The position numbers and the translations under genes are program-made. The notes under the pieces are model-generated. The model saw only the letters and a program-made list of their open reading frames with translations, made no database searches and had not been told where the DNA came from. Below are positions 1-6,574 of a stretch of DNA of 36,555 nucleotides, piece after piece; position 1 is the first letter of the stretch; each line of letters opens with the position of its first letter. This DNA is from an uncultured Bacteroidales bacterium (lineage in GTDB: Bacteria; Bacteroidota; Bacteroidia; Bacteroidales; Bacteroidaceae). The DNA lies in contig CALDKD010000038.1 in the NCBI GenBank assembly GCA_937898885.1, positions 1 through 36,555 of the forward strand, written 5' to 3'.

Positions 1-843
1 GCCAGTTAACGATGTTGCACCCACGTTGCAGTCAGCAATGAAGAGGTTGCCTGCCCACATCTTCGTTGCATTCTTCTTATAGTCGATGTTGAATATCTTG
101 CTGCGTGCGATTAAGCCAAGACCGTCGGCCTTCTTTGTTGCCATTGCCTGTGTGTATGTCTTGCCGTCGGCAGAGAGGAAGATGTTCAGGTACTGGTATT
201 CCTGTGCAGGGATGGCGATGTAGAACACTATACTTTCTTTGTCTCTGATTGTTACAACATCATAACTTTTCAGCACCACTGCGTTGCTGCCGTCAGTGCC
301 CATGACTGCCTTGTTGTCTATTACGGTGAATGTGCCGTTCATCACCTTGTCAGACGTCACCTTGATGGATTTCACATACTCTCTGTAGCCTGTTGTATTT
401 GAGACCTTTATTGCCAGTACTGCGCAGAGGTTCTTGAATTCAAGTTCGGTGGTGGTGCTGCTGGCATACATAGGCATGTTGAACTTGCCATCCTTATAGG
501 TCTGTGTGGTAGGGAGAGTGGCAGTAGTTCCGTCGTAGAGGTCGGCAGGGAAATAAGCGTTGTATGTTTCGCCGGTTGCTCCCTCACCGTCAGCCTTGAA
601 GGTAGTGGTAGTACCTGCACCCTGCGCAGAGTATTTCTTGCCGTTGATGCTTATCTGGTCGCCAGCTTCCCATGCAGCACGTTTTGTGTCATCGAGAGTG
701 GCGCGTGTAGCTTCGCTGTTCTCCATTGTGGCAGTAAACACCAGGCCCTGACTGTCTGCCTGAATCTGTTCAAATTCGTTGTCGCGCGAACAACTGCTGA
801 GCGCTGCTATCGCAGCCATAGCCATAAAAAAGTATTTCTTCAT
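1..843 (-). CDS. Fimbrillin-family lipoprotein (3' end beyond window)
   Basis: Frame open from the ATG at 841-843 to the window edge, 281 residues seen, so the C-terminus is missing. The N-terminus is a lipoprotein signal: a hydrophobic stretch then lipobox LSSC with Cys18 as the lipidated residue. After a short acidic linker comes the motif ATRATLD followed by W-x-x-GDQISI, which is the usual entry to fimbrillin-A-like domains of Bacteroidales, surface lipoproteins that polymerise into fimbriae or act as their tips or adhesins. The last visible residues (FIADCNVGA) resemble the CNVGA motif of a repeated domain often found at the C-terminus of such proteins, so this may be a long multi-domain adhesin. 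It follows a small peptide gene (866-1006) and probably shares its promoter. Family call is by motif; the ligand is unknown. Confidence 0.75.
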   Translation of the reverse strand, partial: MKKYFFMAMAAIAALSSCSRDNEFEQIQADSQGLVFTATMENSEATRATLDDTKRAAWEAGDQISINGKKYSAQGAGTTTTFKADGEGATGETYNAYFPADLYDGTTATLPTTQTYKDGKFNMPMYASSTTTELEFKNLCAVLAIKVSNTTGYREYVKSIKVTSDKVMNGTFTVIDNKAVMGTDGSNAVVLKSYDVVTIRDKESIVFYIAIPAQEYQYLNIFLSADGKTYTQAMATKKADGLGLIARSKIFNIDYKKNATKMWAGNLFIADCNVGATSLTG

Positions 844-865
844 TGTCTTCAGTCTGGTTTAAGGG

Positions 866-1006
866 TCAATACCAACCTTCAGTACTTCCTTCTTCGTACT
901 GTTCGGTCTGTCCATTACTTTGAAAACTTGCGCAGATAATTCCTGTCTGCTGCATCCTTACCACCTTTGTTTTAGGTGACAGATACTGTTTTTTCTTCAT
1001 TTGCAT
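866..1006 (-). CDS. Small Bacteroidales peptide upstream of fimbrillin gene
   Basis: A 46-residue ORF, or 44 residues from the second ATG at 998-1000. The N-terminus (MKKKQYLSPKTKVV) resembles many short Bacteroidales proteins with a basic start and a Y-x-S/T-P-K/E-T motif, often encoded beside fimbrillin or surface-protein genes. The C-terminal half is polar and acidic (Q, E, S, G) and ends in GWY. There is no classical signal peptide and a single Cys. The longer in-frame start at 1099 would place the promoter inside the gene, so it is rejected. A canonical promoter lies 63 bp upstream and the fimbrillin gene starts 22 bp downstream, so the two are probably co-transcribed. Function is unknown; it could be a leader or secreted peptide. 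Confidence 0.55.
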   Translation of the reverse strand: MQMKKKQYLSPKTKVVRMQQTGIICASFQSNGQTEQYEEGSTEGWY

Positions 1007-1068
1007 GATTGCTTTGCTTTTATTAAATTGGGTTGTCTTTATTAATGGCATAAAATGTTTTAGGGGCG

Positions 1069-1100
1069 CAAAGGTACAAAAACTTTTAACACAAAGCAAA
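1069..1100 (-). promoter_or_regulatory. Canonical Bacteroidetes promoter for peptide-fimbrillin unit
   Basis: On the minus strand the -33 element TTTG (1097-1100) is followed by exactly 20 bp and then the -7 element TACCTTTG (1069-1076), a full match to TTTG-N19/21-TAnnTTTG recognised by the Bacteroidetes primary sigma factor. Predicted start of transcription is near 1062, giving a leader of about 55 nt before the peptide ATG at 1006. Confidence 0.8.
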
Positions 1101-1133
1101 ATACATTCTGAAATTCAGTTGTCCGGAACGACC

Positions 1134-1161
1134 GGGTCAAGGGGGACAGGTACCTTGACCC
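1134..1161. repeat. REP-like palindromic 28-mer, copy 1
   Basis: The unit forms a hairpin with a perfect 9-bp stem (GGGTCAAGG / CCTTGACCC) around a 10-nt loop containing GGGACAGGT. Its reverse complement nearly matches the second unit at 1211-1238. The sequence type, GGGTCAAGG...CTGTCCCC, resembles the REP sequences associated with IS200-like (RAYT) transposases. No transposase gene is in the window. Confidence 0.7.
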
Positions 1162-1210
1162 AGTTCCTATCAGATCACTCTTTCAGGCAATACAGAATCA
1201 AACAAAAAGC

Positions 1211-1238
1211 GGGTCAAGGTATCTTGTCCCCCTGACCT
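1211..1238. repeat. REP-like palindromic 28-mer, copy 2 (inverted)
   Basis: Reads GGGTCAAGGTATC then TTGTCCCCCTGACCT, a near match to the reverse complement of the unit at 1134-1161. The two copies form an inverted pair separated by 49 bp, the arrangement of a BIME-type element. This copy begins 15 nt after the flavodoxin-gene stop codon (minus strand), where the paired structure could act as a transcription end or mRNA 3' stabiliser. Confidence 0.7.
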
Positions 1239-1253
1239 GGGGGAAAACTCTTC

Positions 1254-2054
1254 TCAGCGCTCCACGCTCTTCAGGTACGGGTCGCCCTGAAGCGGCTTGA
1301 AGATGAGCACCTGGCAGGTTGACTCCTGGCCGGCGGGGCCGGCGCTGCTGCAGGTGAAGTTATAGTTGAGGCCGGCAACCACCTGTGTGCTTACACTGAT
1401 GGGTCGCAGATGCAGGTAGCCGTACTCCTCGGTGGCCTTATTGAAGACAGCCCAGTCCTCTTCCGTAAGGTCACGGGGCTCTGAGAAACCACCCAGCAAC
1501 TGCTGCTGCGGATTTCCAAGACCCTCGATGAAAGCCTTGACCTCGTCTTGTTCCAGATCAACCTTGCGGCCGGACACTCCGTACGAGCCGATCACATTGG
1601 CCTCAGGACAGAGGGCCTTGAAATTGCGCTCGCTGGCCAGACGGCCACCGCTGCCGTATGTGCAAAAAAGTACTACATTCTTGCCGGCAAGGTCATTCTC
1701 TTTTACGAATGTGACAATTGGCGGGGCGTATGTGCCGTACCAGATAGGATAGCCTATGTAAACTGTATCGTACTGAGCAAGGTCGAACTTTGCCTGAACC
1801 AGGGCACGGCCCGTGGAGTTCATGCACTCGTCACGTGATTCTGCGATTGTGGCCTGATAGTCATCGGGATAAGGCACCTCGCACTTCAGCTCAATGACAT
1901 CGGCATTGACGTTGGCAATGAACTGCTCAGCCACTTTTGCCGTTGTACCGGTCTGGGAATAATACACTATTACAGACTTCTTGCCAGCCTGAGGAGCATT
2001 GCAGGCTGCAATCATTACAGTTGCCGCCATCAGAAACAAATTACGGATTCTCAT
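1254..2054 (-). CDS. Flavodoxin lipoprotein with C-terminal cystatin-like domain
   Basis: 266 residues. Signal with lipobox IAAC, Cys18, so an envelope lipoprotein. Residues about 27-180 are a flavodoxin (Flavodoxin_4 type): phosphate-binding loop SQTGTT (33-38), YPIWYGTYAPP (102-112) and TYGSGG (132-137) form the FMN site. Residues about 186-266 are unlike flavodoxin and carry the three inhibitory marks of cystatins/stefins in order: Gly-Gly (188-189) followed by F-S-E, QVVAG followed by LNY (224-231), and a second-hairpin-like KPLQG (253-257). FMN-dependent electron transfer outside the cytoplasm is plausible for the first domain; inhibition of papain-type cysteine proteases is an inference for the second. 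Transcribed toward the REP pair. Upstream, TAACTTCG (2077-2084, minus) is a near-consensus -7 box. Confidence 0.85.
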   Translation of the reverse strand: MRIRNLFLMAATVMIAACNAPQAGKKSVIVYYSQTGTTAKVAEQFIANVNADVIELKCEVPYPDDYQATIAESRDECMNSTGRALVQAKFDLAQYDTVYIGYPIWYGTYAPPIVTFVKENDLAGKNVVLFCTYGSGGRLASERNFKALCPEANVIGSYGVSGRKVDLEQDEVKAFIEGLGNPQQQLLGGFSEPRDLTEEDWAVFNKATEEYGYLHLRPISVSTQVVAGLNYNFTCSSAGPAGQESTCQVLIFKPLQGDPYLKSVER

Positions 2055-2094
2055 ATTTATTACTTTATTTTGGACGCGAAGTTATGAAAAAACT

Positions 2095-4389
2095 TTATTT
2101 CCTTATGCCGTACAGATAGCCTAGGAGAGCCATCTTGCCACGCATTGTCTCACGCGGTGTAAACTCACCGTTCACCCACATATAACGCTGGTTGAAGAAC
2201 GACTCCTGGCTTGGCCAGCCCTCATTCCAGGCGGGATAGCAGCGTTTGAGCAGTATCTGTGCATCGCCGCCATCGCCACGTGACCAGGTCTCTGTGCCGT
2301 TGAATGGAGTCTGACCGGGATGTGAGCCGGGAACACCATCGTTGCGGCCTGTTGTGTAGCAGTCGGTTATATGACGCTCGCCAAGGCCTGTCATCTCAAC
2401 TGTGTTGCTCGGATTGCGGCCAAAGCACCAGTCTGCATCAATATACATTGCCTTCTCCAGTCTGAGTCTAGTTGTCTTGTCGGTGGCTATGAAGTGCGCC
2501 ATCATTACAAGCTGAAGGTTCTCGGAAGTCTGCCAGCGGGAGTCGTTGGTGGTACGTCGTGACGGGCGCAGGGCACTTTTGCTTACGTGGTTTGTCTCAG
2601 CCTCAAGCATCACGCTCTTTTTCATATTCTCATACAACTCAGGATAATGGCGCTCCTGCGGACAATTCAGGTATGCCGCCGTGCCCCATATCTGATAGCC
2701 GGCACGCTGGTTCCATATCTTTGAGTCCGGTCCTTTGACCAAACTGAGCTCTGCCATTACATCCTCCCACTCGCGCTCACCTGTCACGTTATACAGGTAT
2801 GCGGCTGCCATCTGACGGAAATCGTTGCCTTTCATATTACCGTCGCCAATGCCTTGCGAGTCGTTAAGCTGCTGGTTCTCCTGACGGCTGGCGTAGCGGT
2901 ATGCCTTGATGGCCTCGTCGGTGTAATACTTGCAAAGCTCCTCATTCCCCGCAATCCTGAGACACTCAGCCAGCATAGCGCAGTTGGCGGCATTGGCCCA
3001 CGCCGCGATTGTGGTACAACCCGCCTGGAACATAATGGTCCACTCCTTTGACGGGTTGGTGACTCCCTGGCTGTAGCCCTCGCCATCGCGGATGCTGAGG
3101 AAGAAATCCACCTCATTGCGTGCCTCATCTATTATATCAGGGATGCCGTTGCCGCTCTCGGCTATGCCAAGGTTGTCCTCGTTTATTCTGCCGTTTGTAA
3201 GGAAATATGGCAGCAGAAGGTCATAGATATTGCTTACGTGAGCCAGATGACGGTCCCAGTCAAAGGCGTCGCTATGACCGCCCTTCACCTCTGTATTCAC
3301 GGGATTTCCCGGCAGACGATGCTTCCAGAACGCAGACTGCAGGGCCGGCTTGAAATGAGGCTCGTCCCACACATCGCCGCCGATGCGCCTCCACTCAGGT
3401 GACCAGGGCTGCAAATCTGTCTTATAGACAGTGAAGCCTACGGGGTCAACCTCAGGAATGAATGCCGGCTGACGTGGGACAGGAGATACCGCAGGATTCG
3501 GCACCTCACCCAGACGCATATAGTAGTAGCCCCGTACGGAATAGCGGTATGGCTCAAAATAGACATCGTTCTTTATGTCAAAATCCATACTGCAGCCCAC
3601 ATCCTCAACAACCAGACGGTAACGACCGGGAGTGGAGCACTTGAAATCAATGTTCCATACATCCGAGCCGGTATCGTTCTTTCTGTTGGCCTCGTTGGTA
3701 TATTCCGACTGCGATTTCCAGAAAGCCACCTGCCCTACCTGGGTACGCTTGCCGGTATTGACATTATAGAGCCAGACCTTCTTGCCCTGGAATGCGGTGT
3801 AGTCACGCTGGCCGCCGTCACCGAGCCACAGATAGAGATCAGCGGCCTTGACGGGCTGGTCCGGAGTATAGCCGATAATGTTTACGTGAACAGCCTCAGA
3901 CTGTGACTTGTTGACATCGAAAAGCACCTGACAGCTGCTCTTGTCAGAATGGGCGCCCTCAGGAATTGTCACAGTATATGTACATCCCTGGCGCATGGCC
4001 TTTGGCAGTTTCAGGAAAAGCCAGTGGTCAAGCTCGCTGGCAAGTGTGTGGTCAACCTGCATGGGCTTTGACTTGCGCGAGACAGCAAGCGGAGTAACGG
4101 TGCCGAAGCTTTTGTCATCCGCCGATGATATTTTCCATCCGGCAGGCAGCACGGAGGCTTCGGCGTCAAGACGGGTACCGAAAACTTTCAAGGTATCATC
4201 ACCCTCGGCAAAAGAATGACCAAGATATGCGCTCGGGCCGGTGCCGTCATCACGATAACGGATCTCGCCATCGCGTATCTGTACCATCAGATACTCTTTG
4301 TCTATGACTTTCAGACTGATGAACTTCGCCGCGGAGGCACACGCTGGAGCAAGAACGGCCAATGCCAGCAATAATGCGGATTTTCTCAT
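2095..4389 (-). CDS. Glycoside hydrolase family 9 endoglucanase, secreted
   Basis: 764 residues from the ATG at 4387-4389; a start 45 bp further upstream would remove the signal peptide from the N-terminus and is rejected. Signal peptide about 1-20, no lipobox. Residues about 165-275 fit the Ig-like CelD_N domain that precedes many GH9 catalytic domains. The (alpha/alpha)6 catalytic domain spans about 280-764: the D-A-x-D pair is at Asp374/Asp377 in GGHSDAFDWD, WCFGRNPSN matches the late GH9 D-W-x-x-GRNP segment, and a conserved Glu lies in the final 40 residues (WPSQESFFN). Expected to hydrolyse beta-1,4-glucan or xyloglucan in periplasm or outside. The first about 160 residues are not recognised. 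No SusC/SusD genes flank it, so it is not in an obvious polysaccharide utilisation locus. Confidence 0.85.
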   Translation of the reverse strand: MRKSALLLALAVLAPACASAAKFISLKVIDKEYLMVQIRDGEIRYRDDGTGPSAYLGHSFAEGDDTLKVFGTRLDAEASVLPAGWKISSADDKSFGTVTPLAVSRKSKPMQVDHTLASELDHWLFLKLPKAMRQGCTYTVTIPEGAHSDKSSCQVLFDVNKSQSEAVHVNIIGYTPDQPVKAADLYLWLGDGGQRDYTAFQGKKVWLYNVNTGKRTQVGQVAFWKSQSEYTNEANRKNDTGSDVWNIDFKCSTPGRYRLVVEDVGCSMDFDIKNDVYFEPYRYSVRGYYYMRLGEVPNPAVSPVPRQPAFIPEVDPVGFTVYKTDLQPWSPEWRRIGGDVWDEPHFKPALQSAFWKHRLPGNPVNTEVKGGHSDAFDWDRHLAHVSNIYDLLLPYFLTNGRINEDNLGIAESGNGIPDIIDEARNEVDFFLSIRDGEGYSQGVTNPSKEWTIMFQAGCTTIAAWANAANCAMLAECLRIAGNEELCKYYTDEAIKAYRYASRQENQQLNDSQGIGDGNMKGNDFRQMAAAYLYNVTGEREWEDVMAELSLVKGPDSKIWNQRAGYQIWGTAAYLNCPQERHYPELYENMKKSVMLEAETNHVSKSALRPSRRTTNDSRWQTSENLQLVMMAHFIATDKTTRLRLEKAMYIDADWCFGRNPSNTVEMTGLGERHITDCYTTGRNDGVPGSHPGQTPFNGTETWSRGDGGDAQILLKRCYPAWNEGWPSQESFFNQRYMWVNGEFTPRETMRGKMALLGYLYGIRK

Positions 4390-4431
4390 AAAGCAGATGT
4401 ATTTTAAATTGTAATTGAATCCTTCGATACG

Positions 4432-4439
4432 CAAACATA
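4432..4439 (-). promoter_or_regulatory. -7 promoter element of GH9 gene
   Basis: TATGTTTG on the minus strand matches TAnnTTTG. It lies 42 bp upstream of the GH9 start codon in the 83-bp divergent intergenic region. No good -33 TTTG is visible at 19-21 bp. Confidence 0.5.
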
Positions 4440-4460
4440 CAAATAACCGCTATTTTTACC

Positions 4461-4468
4461 TAATTTTG
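4461..4468 (+). promoter_or_regulatory. -7 promoter element abutting amidohydrolase start codon
   Basis: TAATTTTG matches TAnnTTTG and ends only 4 bp before the ATG at 4473. If used, transcription would begin at or very near the A of the ATG, giving a leaderless mRNA. No clear -33 element is seen. Confidence 0.5.
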
Positions 4469-4472
4469 CAGT

Positions 4473-5660
4473 ATGAAAAAGAGTCTGCTCATTAAAAACG
4501 TGCTGCACGACAATGTAAAGCGCGACATATTGATTGAAGGCAACGTCATAAAGGCGATCGGTGTTCCAGACGGAGCCCAGGCCGATACCGTAATAGATGC
4601 GGAAGGGAAAGCGATCCTGCCTGCGTTCTACAACACCCACGCCCACTCTCCTATGAACCTGTTGCGCGGCTATGCCGACGATATGGCCCTGCAGAAATGG
4701 CTGAATGAGTACATCTGGCCTTTTGAGGCAAAGATGACAGCCGATGATATGTGCGACGGCACCGCCATGGCAGTTGAGGAGATGGTCAGGACGGGTACCG
4801 TAGGATACTACGATATGTATTTCAACTCCACAAAGACAGCACAGGTAGCGGTAAAGGCCGGTATGCGCGCCATTGTGGCGGAGACATTTTTCCAGCATAC
4901 CGCAGGAAACATTGACGCATACATCAGGGAGCTGGCTCAGTGGAACGCCTCATCCAACGGCAAAGTCCGTCTGGCAGTGGCGCCCCACGCCATCTATACA
5001 AACAGCGCCGAGTCGCTGAAAGCGGCGGCAAAGGCGGCACGCGACAACGGGGCTTTGCTGAACATCCATATATCAGAGACCAGGGAGGAGGTTGACACCT
5101 GCGTCAGGCGTTTCGGAATGTCGCCGGTAAGATATCTGGACTCCATCGGTTTCCTGGGACCGGACGTGACCGCCGCACATTGTGTGTGGGTGGACCGCGA
5201 GGAATGGGACATTCTGGCAGAGAGAGGCGTAACAGTATCGCACTGTCCGTGCTCGAACATGAAGCTTGGAAGCGGTATTTTCCCATACAGAGACGCTATG
5301 GCATCGGGAGTAAGGATAACTCTGGCAACGGATGGCGCGGCATCGAACAACAATCTGGATATGCGCGAGGAGATGAAATTTGCAGCGCTTCTATCAAAGG
5401 TCAACGGTGATGTTGAGTGCTTGCCGGCACAGGAGATTCTGCGTTGGGCCACCCGCAACGGAGCAGAGGCATTCGGCATAGACGCAGGCATCATAGCCGA
5501 GGGCAAGATAGCAGACTGTATCCTTGTTGATATGAATGACTTCAGAATGAGGCCCTGCCACAACCTTATTGCCAACTGGGTTTACGCCGCGTCGTCAGAC
5601 TGTATTACGACCGTTATATGCGACGGAGCCATAATCTACGATAAAAGATGTACAGAGTAA
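4473..5660 (+). CDS. mtaD: Amidohydrolase, S-adenosylhomocysteine/methylthioadenosine deaminase type
   Basis: 395 residues, full length for the ATZ/TRZ-MtaD branch of the amidohydrolase superfamily. The metal-binding THAH is at His56/His58 with the branch-typical SPMNLLRG following; further ligands are His199 (NIHISE) and Asp287 in TDGAASNNNLDM; His172 (APHAIYT) and HCPCSNMKLGSG are also typical. These enzymes deaminate adenosine-type nucleosides such as SAH or 5'-methylthioadenosine to inosyl forms in the cytoplasm, although guanine- or triazine-type substrates cannot be excluded from sequence. First gene of a three-gene operon; its last 13 nt overlap queD. Co-expression with pterin genes may link SAM by-product salvage to SAM-using queuosine steps (inference). 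Confidence 0.8.
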   Translation: MKKSLLIKNVLHDNVKRDILIEGNVIKAIGVPDGAQADTVIDAEGKAILPAFYNTHAHSPMNLLRGYADDMALQKWLNEYIWPFEAKMTADDMCDGTAMAVEEMVRTGTVGYYDMYFNSTKTAQVAVKAGMRAIVAETFFQHTAGNIDAYIRELAQWNASSNGKVRLAVAPHAIYTNSAESLKAAAKAARDNGALLNIHISETREEVDTCVRRFGMSPVRYLDSIGFLGPDVTAAHCVWVDREEWDILAERGVTVSHCPCSNMKLGSGIFPYRDAMASGVRITLATDGAASNNNLDMREEMKFAALLSKVNGDVECLPAQEILRWATRNGAEAFGIDAGIIAEGKIADCILVDMNDFRMRPCHNLIANWVYAASSDCITTVICDGAIIYDKRCTE

Positions 5661-5986
5661 TCAAGAAAATGGAGATATCGGCCAGCCATCAGCTGACCCT
5701 GGACCATCAGAGCAAGTGTGAGACACTGCACGGTCACAACTTCCAGGTTACCGTCTATTGCAAGAGCAAGACTCTGAATGACGATGGAATGGTGGTTGAT
5801 TTCACTGAGATCAAGAAGAGAATCCACGGATTTCTTGACCATACGGACCTGAATGAGAAACTGCCATTCAACCCCACATCGGAGAATATGGCCAAGTGGA
5901 TACACGATCAGATTGAAGGGTGCTACAGGGTTGATGTGCAGGAGAGTGAGAACAATATGGCAATATACGAGGACGAGGAGATATGA
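5648..5986 (+). CDS. queD: 6-carboxy-5,6,7,8-tetrahydropterin synthase (QueD)
   Basis: 112 residues, typical of short bacterial PTPS/QueD. Zinc ligands His14, His28 and His30 (SASHQL and LHGHNF), catalytic Cys24 in SKCETLHGH, His65 in LDHTDLN and Glu99 in VQES are all in place. It converts 7,8-dihydroneopterin triphosphate, the FolE product, to 6-carboxytetrahydropterin, an early step of queuosine/7-deazapurine synthesis. The start overlaps the amidohydrolase end by 13 nt and the stop overlaps folE by 4 nt (ATGA), so translation is probably coupled. No queE, queC or queF is in the window. Confidence 0.92.
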   Translation: MYRVIKKMEISASHQLTLDHQSKCETLHGHNFQVTVYCKSKTLNDDGMVVDFTEIKKRIHGFLDHTDLNEKLPFNPTSENMAKWIHDQIEGCYRVDVQESENNMAIYEDEEI

Positions 5987-6564
5987 TCAGCGAGGAAAAG
6001 GCAAGACAAGACATCAAAGAGTTGCTGGAATACATTGGTGAGAATCCAGAGCGCGAGGGTTTGAAGGAGACACCGGACAGGATGCTCCGTATGTTCAAGG
6101 AGATATTCCGTGGATATAATCCCGACGAGAAGCCTGTAATCACCACTTTCCCTAACGGTCAGGATGGCATCATATACGATAATATGGTGGTTGACACCGG
6201 TACGTTCTACTCTGTGTGCGAGCATCATTGCCGCACCTTTTTCGGAGAGTACTGGTTCGCCTATATTCCCCATCCCAAAGGCCGTATTCTCGGTCTCTCC
6301 AAAATAGGCAGGGTTGTTGACTACTGCTCATCACGCCTTCAGGTGCAGGAAAGACTCGTTTACGATGTAGTCCAGATGCTTACCGAGGCTCTCGGCTCGG
6401 AGTATCCGCCACGTGGAATGGCCCTTATGATGAAAGGCCGCCACATGTGCAAGGAGAGCCGTGGCGTAAGGAAAAGCGGTACGATGACATCGACATACCT
6501 GACTGGCGCATTCCGCAACAGCGCGCAGGTACGCAACGAGTTCCTTGCCTACACCAAAGAATAA
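5983..6564 (+). CDS. folE: GTP cyclohydrolase I (FolE)
   Basis: 193 residues, normal for type IA FolE. Zinc ligands: Cys79 and His82 in SVCEHH, Cys156 in HMCKESRGV. GLSKIGRVVDY and LQVQERL are the substrate-pocket and subunit-interface signatures. Converts GTP to 7,8-dihydroneopterin triphosphate, feeding QueD (upstream, ATGA overlap) and possibly folate synthesis. CEHH is followed by CRTFFG where most homologues have L/M-x-P-F-x-G, and HMCKES replaces the usual HLCMTM, so it is a divergent but intact copy. Stops 10 bp short of the convergent uridine kinase gene; no terminator is visible between them. Confidence 0.92.
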   Translation: MISEEKARQDIKELLEYIGENPEREGLKETPDRMLRMFKEIFRGYNPDEKPVITTFPNGQDGIIYDNMVVDTGTFYSVCEHHCRTFFGEYWFAYIPHPKGRILGLSKIGRVVDYCSSRLQVQERLVYDVVQMLTEALGSEYPPRGMALMMKGRHMCKESRGVRKSGTMTSTYLTGAFRNSAQVRNEFLAYTKE

Positions 6565-6574
6565 ACAAGGAATA

